Program-made: the position numbers and the translations under genes
In this document: positions 1 to 15,000 of the stretch, piece by piece
Layout: the number at the start of each line of letters is the position of its first letter
How positions within the stretch are numbered: the first letter of the stretch is position 1
Notes under the pieces: generated by a model
What the model saw: only the letters and a program-made list of their open reading frames with translations
Database searches by the model: none
Told to the model about the DNA's origin: nothing
Assembly (NCBI RefSeq): GCF_024713975.1
Contig: NC_091098.1
Coordinates: 24,048,816-24,112,815 of the forward strand
DNA: 64,000 bases
Direction: 5' to 3'
DNA from: Paralichthys olivaceus
Lineage: Eukaryota; Chordata; Actinopteri; Pleuronectiformes; Paralichthyidae

Positions 1-90
1 ATTAAGATACTGAGTGCACCAAGGAATGTATGTTTTATCATAACTTCTATAAATCACTCAGTGTCATTTTCCTTGTGTCTTTTTCCGCAG

Positions 91-3000
91 GGGATCGCTC
101 TATTTCACTCCAGGACACAGAGCAACAGATTGATTTCAAGTCCCACCAATGGTTCGGCGCCACCGTGCGTTCCCACGGTGACACAATTCTGGTAAGGTGA
201 CCCTCTCGCAGATGATTCTGGGGGGTGGGAAGGGAAGGACTACTGCTGCTCTCCACTGTTAGGATAAGGACTCTCATTGAAGTCCGCCCGGCTGTGAGAA
301 ACGTCCTACCTGGACAGATGTCTCAGGAGGAATGTGTATGTTCCTCTGTAGAAAGTTGTATCTCACATTACTGTCTAGCTACTGTCCAGTTTTAATCAGT
401 AAAAATGTTTAGTGCCCCCCCCCCCCCACCGTGACATCAAAGTAGAGCTGCCGGTTGTTGAGCCTGATGGTCCTGGTTGTGACCTGGGTTGAGTTATCAG
501 TTACCTTGCTCCAGATGTACCGCTGACCTCCGCCTGGGTGTCCTCCTGAGTTCATCAGGGTATTGTTGCAAGTGGAAAAACATCACCCACCTAAAAGCTC
601 ACCCTATTCATCACCACTTCTCCTCCCTCCCCCTTTCCCCCCCTGTCTTTCTCCACCTCCTCCCTGTACCCCAGGCTTGTGCCCCTCTCTACTCTTGGCG
701 GACTAAAAAAGACACCCCCCTCTCTGACGCGACAGGAACCTGCTACCTCTCGGTCCATAATTTCACCAAATTCGTGGAGTACGCTCCCTGTCGCACAGGT
801 AACTTGTCACTGCTCTTTAAATCGGAGTGACTTTAATATCAGTGATTCTTCTTAATATTATGGACAGCTGTCCTCTACATAGGAGATCGATAAGGGAACA
901 TTTTTAATAATTCATGGGGCATTGCTTTTTTCAGAGATCAGTGATGCTGTGGGACAAGGCTACTGTCAGGGAGGATTCAGTGCCGACTTCACAAAGGTAA
1001 AAACCACCTTCCTGTTTGCGAACCACAAATGTCAGAGCCCTTCGGCTATCGTCTGCAACCACAGATACCCGGGACAATCTTGTCTTTTTTTTAATTAAGT
1101 CATTTACAGGATTTCTTTCCTTAATCTTTCAGGATGGCAAAGTGGTGTTGGGAGGGCCGGGCAGCTACTTCTGGCAAGGTAAGTCAGACATACTAACCAA
1201 GCATTTGAGAATCAGGAAATCCAATCCTCGAAATCCATTTTATGTCTATTTTCATATTCATACTTTCGGTTTTCTGTTTTACTTTAGGTCAGGTGATTTC
1301 TGCAGCGAAGGAGGACATTGTCAAAGCTTACTACCCAGGTTATTTCATGCAATCTGTGGAGGGCCAGATTCAGACCAAACAGGTCCAGGCTAAACATGAT
1401 GACAGCTACCAAGGTAAGAGAGGCAGACTAATACCTGCTGCTTTCATAATAAATGGATATTGACACGCTCCTCTATTTGTTTGCCGTGCAAGCTGAAGAT
1501 GACCTCAGTGCTCCTTCTGCTTTTACAGGCTACTCTGTTGCTGTTGGGGAATTCAGCGGTGATCAAGTTGAAGGTATGTCCATAAAATATGAAGCTACAT
1601 GGCAATGCAAATATTACAGTTGGAGTAAACACAAACTGAACTCATGTGCAATATTTTACATGATTATTGAGCTGGAAATGTCATCACTACAGGAATTCTC
1701 TGCTGTGTATTTTCCCTCCTAAATCTTCGCTTCATCTCTCTGTGCACCTCTCAGATTTTGTGGCTGGCGTTCCAAAAGGACTCATGCTTTATGGTTCGGT
1801 AAGAAAGCTTCATCATCACAGTTTTGGCTTTCATTTTGGTCCTTTTAGAGTGGGAGACCTGGGCTTTAGACTTGGGACCGTTGCAGGAAAATAAAAAAAA
1901 AGAAAGCAGCCTTATCACAGTGGGAATTATTTGTGCAGTGAATTCCATACCAGAGACTGTGCTTATATTAGAACCAATAAAAAGATGTTCACCACATGTG
2001 TCTGCTGTCCTGCAGGTGTGTATTCTGAATGGTACAGATCTGAAGGCCATGATTAACTACACTGGCGAGCAGGTGAGTCTGAGAACTCCTATCTTCACCC
2101 TCTTAAGAAATCTCCTTCATGCTTCACTCCCTTTGTATTTTCTTTGCTCAACTCCTCTCGAGAGCTCTTAATTTGTTGAGTCAGTTTAAGCAAAATTAAT
2201 TTCCTTTGCATCGTTCTCTACACTTGATTTTGGTCTCTTTTGTGGTTTGCTCTAAAGCTCGGGTTTTTGGGGGAACGTGCAGATGTAATTTTGTACAAAT
2301 GAGTCTGGGAATAGAGAAGCACTGAGCTTGTTTGAACAATCATGATTTACCCAGCTGAAAAAATAAAATCACGAGTGAATTTGTTGCAGTACACGCTGCT
2401 TCTACAATGTCGACACTATTTACAGTGACTTTCATGACAGAGCTGGAACAGACACAGAACCAAACTGGGGATAACCTGTAAAACCCATCAGGCCTTTTAT
2501 GTTTCCTTCAAGCTTTGCTTTATCCTCGTAATGCGGAAAGCACGTCCGAAGATCACAGTACTGTGTCTATTCTTTATGATGTTAAAACCTTTTCATTTGC
2601 TAAAGTCAAGTAATCACCTTTGTTCACAGATGGGATCATATTTTGGCTATGCAGTGGCAGCGACTGACATCAACAGCGATGGGTGAGCCGTCCCTGTGCC
2701 TGTTTTTCTCACCCTCTCTCTGTATCTTTCTGAAACAATGAGTCGACTGAATCTAGATTGGATGCCACCAACAACTCATTACAACTGGAACCATGTGTCT
2801 GATCTAAAATGAGTTTGTGTGATCTTCCTTGTTTTCAGGATGGCTGACCTGCTGGTGGGAGCTCCCATGTTCATGGTCCGGGGCTCTGGGGGCCGGCTTG
2901 AAGAGATGGGCCGGGTCTACGTTTACCTGCAGCGTGATCCCCTGAACCTGGAGCTAAGCCTGCCTCACATCACTGGCACCCAGGCGTTTGGTAGATTCGG

Positions 3001-6000
3001 CAGCACCATTGCACCACTGGGAGACCTGAACCAGGATGGTTTCAATGGTAAGGATGAAGATAGTAGGGAGCTGATTGAATGAGCTGATTGAATTTATGAA
3101 ATAAATTGAATTAGAATTTATAACTGCATGCATGTAAATCCATTTTTACTCAGTGGAAATAGTTGGCCTTTTAACACGAGGCTGCTGTGGCTGAAGTTCA
3201 ACCTGATTTTGCCATTATTATTTTTCCACAGTAGAAAGGTCTTAACAAAGATCTTTACATCTAAGTCATATGGTAGATCCATGAAAAATACATTTAAAAA
3301 TCTAATACGTTTCCTGAACTTTTACAGACGTGGCCATTAGCTGTCCCTTTGGAGGAGACGACCAGCAGGGGCTGGTCTATATCTTTAACGGATACTCAGA
3401 AGGACTCAGGGAAAAGCCATCTCAGGTGATCACTGGCCAGTGGGCTGCTGGAATGATTCCTGCCAGCTTTGGGTTCGCTCTCAGAGGTGCTAAAGACCTG
3501 GACATGAATGGATACCCTGGTGAGGGACTCTAGAAGTATTTTGTGACGATCATAGACTTTTTAAAAAACTATTTTTGTTTGTAAATGTTCTAATTCTGTT
3601 CTTTTGTCTCCTCAGATCTCATTGTTGGTGCTTTTGGCGTGAATAAAGCAGTTCTTTATAGGTATCTTGTTTTGAATATATACTGTACGTCAGTCACATC
3701 TGTCAATTTATCAGAAACACGACCACGACCACATGAGTGTGATAACAATAAGAATGCCCCAAAATGACAGAAAACGTCTTTGAGAAAAATTGATTTGACA
3801 TGTATTTTGAATTTTTGGCCCATGTGCCATCCACTAACATGGAGAGGATGGGTTTTATGACGTATAAGGCTGCCAATTGGCTTCACATTTAGGATCTTCC
3901 TTCTTTATGCACACTTTATGTTTTTGACAGAGCTAGCTATTTTTTTCCCTTTGTCCCCAGTGTTTGTGCAAAACTAAGCTAACAATCTCTTTAACAGACA
4001 CTGTCTCACTAATTCCTTTCAGGCAGGAAATATGGAAATTAACATGCATCCTTTTTGTTACCCACAGATCTCGCCCCATAGTGAACACCAGTGCCTCTCT
4101 GATAGTTTCCCCCACCATGATCAACCCTGAGGAGAAGAACTGCATTGTCACCAGCGGGAACACCAGCGTCCCTGTTTCCTGGTGAGTGTTTCAGCTCGCT
4201 CAGTACCCACCTCTCTGTATTTGTTTTAACCAACTGCAAAAAGATGCACTTCCTGGCATCCTGGCAGGAAGCCCTGATAAGGAATAGCCCTCCATCGGTA
4301 GTCACGTTATTCATTTGCACCGGGCACAGCCCTTATCTGAACCTTTTCCAAAATGTCCTCATATCACAATGTTTCTGTTGAGGCGCAGAGAAAGAACCTG
4401 CTGAATAGCAGCATTGTAAGCCCCATGTCTTTTGGCGTCTCTCAAATGTGCACAGTGTTTGATTCCAGAAGAGGGGAGAGGAAACAGATGACTGTTGCTC
4501 GCTGCTCAACATGGTTGACACTGTGCTCATGTGTCCGCTCCCCCCCCTCCTCCAGATCCTGATCCATAAAGGAAACTCTTGTATACACATGTGTCTTGAT
4601 TATGCTACGTTGCCTGGTGATGAGGAGTTTTTGGTGGGGGTGCAGGGAGAGCAGGAGGGATAATGGGAGGGAGTGTGGGAGGGGAGGGGCTGTAAGGTTT
4701 TTCGGAGTTGCTTTGAATGAGATATTGTTTGGTGGTGGAACACAGCTGGGAAACATCAGGACACGTAGACTGTGTGAGCGTACGCACAGAGCTGTGTAGA
4801 GACAGGCCGACACAGGAGTACACAAAGTTTTTTACTACTACTCAAATGGACTCCTTCTATCCTTTGTGTCTTTCTGTCTCGTTTTCCACTTCTCTTCCAT
4901 TTCCTGGGTTTTTTCCCCAACACACCCCTGCTTTTGTTTTCCCAGTTCTTCCAGTTTTTGCTACTTAACTAGTAAAAGGACTAAGGGGTTGGGGGTTGCA
5001 GGCTTTTGGACAGTGTTGTGCGGCTGATGTCATGGGAGCGAGCTACAGGCTTATATAGACAGCCATTGACTGGTCAGCACTGTAACCCGAGTCGTTGCCC
5101 AATTTCACCCTTCTTAACTCTGCTATTCCTTTGTGTGTGGCGTGGTGGCCGGGTGGAAAACGGAGACGCGCCGATTTATCAGCCTGGCTCTGAGAAAGAA
5201 CTCAGATGCCAGCATGTCTCCAAGCATTTGTCATTTCTTTCATATTATTCATTGTATTCCCATTACGCCCCGTGCCTTGTAACGTGAGCCATGTAAGGAG
5301 CTGACTCGAGAGAAGTAGAGCAGGAGAGAAAGTGGAGAGAACAAGCGAGGGCAAGTGAGGTGTCTTCTGTGTGCGAAATATTTATACTGAATCTCTGCCA
5401 TCAACGAATATGCTTCCCTCATCAAGTCCTTGTCCCCTCTGTCCAAAACAGTGTCAACCTGAGTTTCTGCATATCTGCTGATGGGAAGCACCTACCAGAC
5501 ATTCTAGGTGAGCCAAGAAGTTTCCTACATTTGCTCTTGATTACAAGTGAAGAAACCTGTCAAATAATAGTAACAACAGCGAAAACACTGGTAATGTTTT
5601 GAATCCACAACAATCTGTAGGTTAAAGTGCTTTGGCAGCTGATGTGATTCCAAATATCTACTGCGATCCACCTTAAATGATCCAACCTTTCAGTTTCTTT
5701 CTCTATCAACCAGTCATCATGTCTAATGACTCCTTCCCCTATAACAAACAGTTCCCTGTGTGGTTATGTTAAAGTTACATTGACTACACTGTGAGTGCTT
5801 TAGGGTATTTATGGAGGTCAGAGTATTTATGGGGGTCTTTTCTTTCTTTTTTTTTTTAAAGCTGTCATTAGGGTACTCCAGTACATTCATCATGCCATGA
5901 ATGCTCATTTGTGTGTGTTATGTGTTCCAGATTTCCAGGTGGAGGTGCAGCTCGATAGTCATAAGCACAAGCAGAGGAGTGCAGTGAAGAGGGCTCTGTT

Positions 6001-9000
6001 CTTGGATTCCCAGCTGCCCTTGCTCCAGAGACGTGTGAGGGTTCGCCATGGCGAGCGTGTGTGCAACCAAACAAAGATCTACCTAAGGGTATGCCCCCTC
6101 TCTGGCTAATAAAAATCCTCAATGAATAAGATTTAACTTTCTGTGACGGAGCCTTGATTTCAGTCATAATACAATACAAATCAATGGCTGTCGTTGTTTT
6201 CCTGGGAAAGTTTTGCGCTACATTCTCTTCTGTGTTTCTGTGACTTCAGGATGAGAAAGACTTCAGGGATAAGCTTTCCTCCATTCATGTGGCCTTGAAC
6301 TTCAGCCTGGATCCAAACGCTGCAGCCGACTCCCACGGTCTGCGTCCCATCCTGAACTATCAGACCACCAACGTTATCGAGCAGAAGGTACATTGACTGC
6401 TGCTGCACATCTTCTCTCCAGCACGTTTAACTAAACCCTGGAGTGATGCACAGAACTTGGATCTATACACACACATATATATATATATAGGGGAACAGTG
6501 TTCCTCTGATAATGAACATGTGGTTCTGATGATAAGAATGTCCGCCATATTCGGTAATCACGTTTCACATCACCTGCCAGCGACTCACCAGCTCTCTCCT
6601 GTCCCTGATGAAAGAATGAGTCTGTTCTTTTAATCTCAACTCTGAACCACTCTGCTGGGACTAGGTCCAGAGTGTCTGGAAAGCTGTTTCCAAAATGAAA
6701 ATGTGAGGCACATGTACAGTGCAGTGTTTCCCTGTACCAGCTCTCATTCCGCTTGGCTGCGTAGCGGTACGTAGGTGAGTCGTTCCAGAGCTGGGATGGT
6801 GGATATTTCAGGGTGGGGCACAGCCGGGCTATTTGCCCATCTGGTTGAAATCTTTTGGCAGCCAGCCGGGGTTCCTCAGGCTGCGAGTGGAGCTGGCTCA
6901 ACATGAGGGCATCCTTTCAGCTGTGGCACAGCGTGCACCATATGTGAGCTCAGCAACAGCCACCGGCTCAGAGCATTTGGGAAACGGCAATCAGCAAAGT
7001 TTCACCTCCGCCCCCTTCTCAAATTTTCTCTCAATCCTGGTCTCTTTCTATCTCATTCCTGTTGGATCAGATGCCCTTCATAGATATCAAAGCTGTGGGG
7101 CCTCCAACAGATGTGTTTTTTTTTTTTTGCTGAACCAAGACCTTGAGATGAGCCGGAGCTAAAACATCAACGTTAAATTGCCCAAAAAGAGTCCAAACGT
7201 GATCTGGTATGTGTGTGAAAAACAGGAGTGGGAGAAATGTCAGGCTGCCAACATACTTCATTAATCTCCCTGTAGAAAAAGTGTGAATGTATCAGAGCGT
7301 AAACAGACCATAATACCACTGGCCTTGATCAGACACATGATGCCCTATTGATTTCCACATATGCTGTGAGAATCTGTGGCCAGCCATGTAACATTTCACT
7401 GACTCTGCCAAGGTCTTACTCTCTTCAAGCTGCAGTGAGAATGAGATATGGTTTATGTGCTCGACACAGCCTCGTTCTCTCTCAACGTGATGTATTCCAC
7501 ATGTTTCTATGAAGAGTTATGGCATCACGACGGCCTATTAATTGCCTTCATTCTCAGATCCTGAACGAAGAGATGCGTTCGTGCAAAAGCAGAAATGTTC
7601 TCGGTCGTTGTTTTTGAATTGGCTGAAACTTCCTCAATGCCACCATTGTTCTTAAAATAACAACATCTGACCAAATAAGTGTGACTTTGATTAATGGGCA
7701 CACGCTTACTGGCACGTTAACATGTTGACTCCTCTGCCTGATGCTTGCCCTCATTTTGTCACATGTTGATATCAGTGGTGATGTTGTTTATCAACTGTGA
7801 CGGGCCTGCGTATGTTGTTTTCTTGCCCTGTGCACACGTATGGACCGGGGTGCACATGTGGCCAAGTTCGCGTGGTGGTTTCCATGGTGTCCATAATTAG
7901 AGCCCCTGGTTGGTGTAATGACAAGGGGGGCGTTCGGCTCTCTTTAATCTCCTCCTCCATTTCTATTTATTATCCTCATCGTCATGAGCATCATCACACT
8001 GTGACAGTCTCAGCGGGATGCAATATATGCAATCCGCAGGGCCGTCCCCCGCCGCTGCTCTGCCACACGTCCAGCGGTCGTCCACTTATCCGCCAGTGTT
8101 TCTTTTTCTTTCTTGTCTTTCCCTCCACTGTAATCTCTGAACCTCCACATCTGATTTTCAGGTCAACAGAGATATCCTATGTCTCAGAAAGTTCCTCTAG
8201 GATGCAGGCTTCCCCTTTTCCATATGATCATACGCCGCTGTGGTTGGCTGGGTGGCGTAGCGTGTGGTGAAGGCGCGGTCTGCCACACGGTGCTGTGATG
8301 TGGGGCGCTGGAGAGAGCTAGCAGCTTTGCGCTCAGCTCAGTGCGTCCTCCAGCGAGCGCTCCGGGTCGGACGCCGTTCATCTTTCTCCTTCTCAAACAG
8401 AGTGTGAGCGAGTGTGTGTGTTTGTGCCGCGGACAGCTGGCTCAGGGTTCAGCGTGTCTGCGTCTGACATGACCTCACTGATTCTGTCATTGCCCCCCTG
8501 AGTCATGACATTGTATTTTTTGTGACGTGCAGGGAGGATGTATTGTAAATAAGAGGGAGTGCGGTGCAGGTGTGTGTTGTGGCTGGTTATCAGGAGGCCG
8601 GGGTGGAATGCATTAGTCATACCACATGTCGCATCTTGCTACACTCATCCTGTTGTCACCATTATGATTTATCATGTGTGTGTAATCTTTTTCACATGTG
8701 AATGGAGGATTTCTTCAGTCTGAACCCACTGTCTGGTCATCAGGGTCTGCAGCCTCTCTTAACGTTCATATCCCCCAATTTATTCTCCTAGGCTCAGATT
8801 CTGTTGGACTGTGGAGAAGACAATATCTGTGTCCCGGATTTGAAGCTGGCAGTTCACGGGTGAGTCTGTTCACTTCCTTATGTATTCCTATAAATCCCAG
8901 AGCATGTGATCACGGTGAACTCTTCACCTCTTCTGTACAGATGGGAGCGTGGAAATTGCTAAAGCATAAATACATCTGTTTTTGTTGTTCTGTTGCTTTG

Positions 9001-12000
9001 CTAAGTTTAGCGTGGCAGAGAGGGGCCGTTAAAAGCCACAGTGCTGCAGCAGTGTCACTCTGAAAACAGGACGCAGCTCTGCTCCACAGGTGTCACGACA
9101 AACAGTAACAGAGGAAAAGACAGGATAGATGAAAAGGGATCCGTTTGTGAACTCTGTGAGCCGAGTCCCAACCTCGCCTCGCTTCTGAAGCCGTCAGGGG
9201 CGCTCTGCCCACCACACTTTGATTCAAGCAATCTGTTAGCATTTTTCTCAAAAATAACAGCCTCCCTGATACTCCCTTCTCTGCTCTGTCATTTCCATTT
9301 CACATTCCTATATTTATCTACCATCTGCCCCCATTTCTTTCAATGTATGTCTGATCCATCACACATAGAATAACCTGCTGTGAGCGTGCGTCTTTGTGCT
9401 GCACTCCATCCCAGAGATCGGGGATCAGGATTAGAGCAGTTAAAATAAAAGCTAGACGTTTCTGTGCTCTGGAGCAAATTATTGAAGCCTAATAGTTTTT
9501 TAGGGGAGTTGATGGGATGGGCATGATTTAATGGAATTTCAGTAAAAAAAAGTATCCATCATTCCTGCACTGTTGATTCTTCTATTCCACTGCCAAAGCA
9601 CATAACCTTGCAGACCGAGCGTCCCTGTGGGAACCTTTTAGGTTTTGTGGTGTTTTCTAGTTTTCGGCCTCTGTTTGGTTTAAAAAGTGCATTGCCAGTG
9701 AGAATCAGACTAAGGTTGACTGTCAGGCCGGCGGAGGATCAGCTTCAGAAATCCTCTCTCTCTCCACTCTCCTGCTTTGCTTTATGAGCTGTAATTAAAA
9801 GCGTCTGTGTGGCGCTGCATATGGCATTTCTCATTGTTCCCAGCAGAGAGAGGTGCAGGCAGTGAGAGCAGGAGAGAAAAGGGAGGTGTTACACAGTCCT
9901 GTGCTCTGTTGTACAGCATGTATGACTTCATTACCACATCGGAAAAGTTTGAATTTAATTGGGAAAGCTTCGCGAAATGGATCCATTAGATAATTAGCAC
10001 GGCTCTAAACAAAATAAAAAATAAACCTGAACATTACTAGTTTCATTATCAGTTTATTGCCGGCTACGACTGCCAGCAAACACAAACAAAGAATGTCATT
10101 GTTTCCTCTTCACGCAGCGTGTTCTTCTTTGTTTACCTGAGCAGCCCTGACACTATTTAACCTGATAATTGGCCACATTAGTGATCAGCTCTCTGTCTGT
10201 TTGGCTCCTCAGGGACAGGAAGGAAGTCTACCTGGGTGACGACAACTCGCTGACTTTGACCATTAACGCCAAGAACGAGGGCGAGGGAGGCGCATACGAG
10301 GCCGAGCTGTACGTGGTGCTGCCTCCTGAAGCTGACTACAGCGGAATTGCTCGCAATAATGAGGTGAGTAGAACTGCAAACAGAGTGAAAAAGTACAACT
10401 TCCAGGTTGTCTCTTGGGATTTTATTTTTCCTGTACTTTTTTCCACTGCTGTGGTTTGACCCACGTGTCCTCTTGGTTCCCAGAGCCTGACGCAGCTGAC
10501 CTGCAGCTACGAGACAGAGAACCAGACTCGATACCTCAGCTGCGATTTAGGAAATCCAATGAAGTCTGGTACCAGTGTAAGAACCCCACTTCCTTATTGA
10601 TTTAAGGCATCACATATTCTTGTGTATTTTGACTTGATTTGCGGTCAGACACTACATCATGGTTTCCTGCCTTGTTGGAAAAAGTTGTGTGTCATCCTCT
10701 GGCTGGGGGTGAACAACACAGGAAAAGTCAGCGTGTGTCAGGAAGTGTTGTGACACAAACTACAGACGCCATCTGTGCCCTCAGCCTCCCGCAGCGTTTC
10801 CCTTTTTAATGATGGAGTCATGAGCTGGCATGTGTTTAATAGGTCTGTAAAGGAAAACTGTCAAAGACGCGTTAACTGGGGGAGACAGACAGACATCCAA
10901 TTAAAAAGAAACTGGTTGTTGTCACATAATCTGCTCAGAATTTAGTATTATTCATCTTATTTGATTGAAAAGGTAAAAGCAGAGAGATTGAATTAATAAA
11001 TAATTGGTTTACTGCTGGAGAAAACACATTTCCTTTAAGTAGTGATGGCAAATATTACCAATACCTCACTTCTGATGATGACTGATAACGATCGATTCAT
11101 AATAATAACTATTGTCTGATCTTCGTCTTTGCAGCTGTGGGCAGGTCTGCGCTTCACGGTGCCACGGCTGAAGGACACGCACAAAAACGTTCAGTTTGAG
11201 GTGCAGATTCGCAGGTACAGCTTATATGTGAACAACTCAGACACTGAGAGTTAATGGAACACGTGTGGATTCCGAATCCAGCCTTCCTGCCCTCTAAGAC
11301 TCTTCAACGTTCTGAGCTAATCAGAATCTCTCTCTCTTTGTTTTCACAGTAAAAATGAGAATAATTCCCACAGTGAGGTTGTACCCTACAAGCTGGAGGT
11401 GGTTGTCCAAGCTGAGGTCATTCTGCAGGGGTGAGCTGAGGTTTAGGATTTCCTCATTTGAACTGCGGGAACCTTATTGAGTCCCTCGGGCCCCTTGATA
11501 CATGTTGTCACACCTCCACTTTTCCTCTTCAGTGTGTCTCGACCAGATAAGGTCTTCTTCCCGCCGGCCAACTGGAAGGTGACCAAAAACTACGGGGTGG
11601 AGCAGGACGTTGGGCCTGCAGTGGAACATATCTATGAGGTAATCAGCCAACACTGTGCAGCGTCATTGGGTCTGAGCAGATTGTGTTGGAAAGCAGATCC
11701 TATACTGTTCATAAACTGAGTCAAGTTCCCAGGACAGCAGCGAAGAAAAACTACTCCAGTGTGATTTATTCTCAGGCTTCGCAAATCCACTTTCACCCTG
11801 GTGACGATAAACAGTGCTCTGCTTTAAGCAACCTAATTGTAGAGTAAAGGGATATGTCACATATTAAAGTTTCAGCATGGGGGGTGGAAACTGCTGCTCA
11901 CATGTTTAACTTTATTTGACCTATTTCCGATTTTCCAGTTGTTGAACAACGGGCCCAGTCGGATCAGCCACACCCTTCTCGAGCTGCGCTGCCCCCTCAG

Positions 12001-15000
12001 TGTCCAGGGCCACAATCTCCTTTACCCCCTGGAGTTCTCCACAGAAGGAAACATCAACTGCACCTCCGACAAGAACATGAACCACCTACACCTAAAAGTG
12101 AGTAAAGCCATTTTCAGACATTGAACTCCGCAGTTAAAGCATTTCTGAAGGCAGCTCAATATGCAGATGTGCACAAATGCTCACCTCTCAGGCCTCCCAC
12201 TGATTCCCAGTCAGATGTATGATTAACGGTTGGATCCGCTCGCTGCTGGGTCCACACCCACCTCCTACTCCCGGCTTCAGGGCCCCACCCAGGACACTTA
12301 CCCTACCACCGCTTTGAAGCTCCACATCTTCCCTTTGCTCTGCACAGCTTGATGAACACACTGACTGATCTTTGACAACCAGTGATGCGCCCCCTGACAC
12401 CAAGTCATATCTTTAGGATTTTGTGGGTGGACCCTCCAGTTGTTTGTGTTTACTTTTGAAGCTTGACAGATGTTGAGCAGGGCCACGAGTGGTCATCTGT
12501 CTTAACTAATGTTTTTTTCCCCCTGGTGAATTACTAAGTACACGAATTTCCAAGGGAATTCATGCGTAGCCCGGCTCACATGCTTCTGATTAATGACAAA
12601 AAGCCTCGGGGTCATGCTAGCATTAGGTCTTATATTGACAGGAAGGGAGGTGTGCTCCTCTGCCGGGTGTGTGTTGTCCTAATGGCTAATGCATTTTGCA
12701 CTTTCTCTTCCTGTAGCTCCAGCGCACGTCAACGGAAACACCGATCCTGGCTCTGAAGGCCCCGGAGCACCGCGTGGAGAGGAGGGACGTCCACAGGAAT
12801 CAGCTCGCTCATTTGACTAACCTGGTAAGATGCTCACAAAGGAACTGTCCCGGGCCAAATAAATACAGCATGAATGAATGGTGTCAGGCCAAAAGGTGAA
12901 GTCTAATGCAATAGGTGACTGATTGGAGACTTGAAAGTGCGGGAATAAGGAGCTTGAGTTTACAGTTTAGGGTAAATGTTGTTATGCTGTTAAAACCATT
13001 TTGTGTCACTGACAGAGCAGATCGAGACTCGGAGTCAAACACGGAAGCAGAGGGTAGAAAAGATTTTAATGCAGTGCCTTAAATCTGCAAATCTGGACCT
13101 GACATTAACCCCGCACTTCCATGAGGCCCCCGGGATTGGCTAATTAGGTTATGATGTCATTAAAAGGGAGGGGTCAAAGGGCACAGGCTTGTCCCCTTGT
13201 GGTGATTAACATTAAAGAGGCTTTAGTAGTGGTGGAGGGGAGGAGAGGCTGAGGAGACGTCGGACATGCGAGGCTTTTTGTCCGTGATGCTCTGGTGACT
13301 TCACAGGCTGCTCTCTAATTTTCGGCCCTGGGTGTTGTGGGGGCCCCCCGAGCCCTCGCACACTGGGGCCATTGATCAACCCACCTGCATGTCGCTGCTC
13401 CCTCGGCCTCCGCCTGTGGATACCTGCCTCCGCCAATGAAGTCTTTGTCCGCGCGCCCGTCGCTCCTAACCGTGCTCGTTTATCAAGCATGTCCAATGAC
13501 ACGTTAGCATGAAGGAGCCCATTCTCCTGCGTCCCCCGTGTCTGCACTTTTGTTTTTTACGCTCAGCGGGACAAGACATCCCCCTGGTCAAAGTGTCTCC
13601 TGATTAAAGTGTGTTAGTGTTTTGCAATGCTTGGGTGAAGCTGTCGGCCTATAGGTCATAGTATGAGACTTTAAAATGACCTGCTCAGGCTTTGAAGAGC
13701 TTAGCTGTGCAGGGAGAACAAAGATGTGGCTGTGATGGACTCTAAAAATGGAAAAATAATCATAATACTTATGTTTTTACAATTGCTGTTTTAGAGCAAG
13801 TGATATATTTTTAGTGCTGTGTGATAAAACCTTTGTAAATTGAAAGTACTTCAGAGTTTCCGGGCTGTGAAAAATATTATCTCGCAGGTGTTTATCCTGC
13901 AGCAGGACACGTCTTTTTTATCTCTTTCGTTCATCGGGACCATGTGATGGACCACCCGTAGTAAAACCTGGAGAGAATCTGCACCAAAGTCTGTTCATTA
14001 GCAAATGATTCACACATGCAACTATAACCATGACAAGTGTGAAACCCACAAGTATTTGTTAATGGAATACCAACATTTATTACTGCATTATTACCAAATA
14101 CAAAGGATTAACAACATATTTTTTACACAACCTGTCAGAGACGAGATGAGATTTCTCATGAGGGATTTATAATGCATTGGTTAATGTGTATTAATCCAAC
14201 TTACATAGATTTATATCTATGTAAGTATATTTCAGATAATAAATATATTTTAAGTTATCAGTTGATCAGCGAATCATTTCCTTGCTTCAAAGTGGGAATC
14301 TAAACAGACTGTGTGCGTGCAGCAGCTGCGTCGTCAGGCCAGACTGTGATTTTATGTAGTTGTGGGAACAGCTTCCACCCCCAGAGCTCCAGATCTTGAC
14401 CACGTAATTCCACCAGGGAGGATATGTGGGACTTTGGTCTGAGGCATCTTTGGCACTGGACCATGTTCCTGCCATTTCCACAGAAACCTTAGTGGCCCCA
14501 ATGCCCTGGGGCGCGAGGGAGGTCTACCAGGAAGAAGTGGACTGATATGCTCCCTGACTGTCTGAATACCCTCATTAAGTCTGTCTAAGACCCAGCCTGA
14601 AGGAGCTGTGAGGGCACTCTCCCCTCTCCTCTCCTTCTGTGTTTGCCCAACTTGGTGTAATAAGTAAACTAATGCACTCCCGCAGGAAACCCGCTGAAAC
14701 CTCTCAGTCTGGGGGTGGTCTGGCTACAGCCCCAGCTCTGCAACACAATGTGTGCACGTTTTAAAAACCTTTTAAACTTAACCAAGCTGCATTATGAGCA
14801 CCTAATTAAGATTGTGTATTCTGCAGCCTTGAGAAAAATGGGCTGGTTTTAGTGGTTGGACAATAATGTGGAGAGTGGTGCATGTTGCATTTTTACAGTC
14901 TCATGACATTCCTTCAATCTAATTCGAAGCAGGCGTGGAAAAGGGATCATAACATTGGACTCTTTGTTATATTTATTCGACCTGCAGCATTAACAGGGCT

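Noticed and set aside
6431-6904. 157-codon minus-strand open frame
   Set aside because: Antisense in an itga5 intron, no homology recognised, ends inside simple TA/CA sequence.
7797-8270. 157-codon plus-strand open frame in the itga5 intron
   Set aside because: Low-complexity mixture with no recognisable domain, initiation context or splice link.
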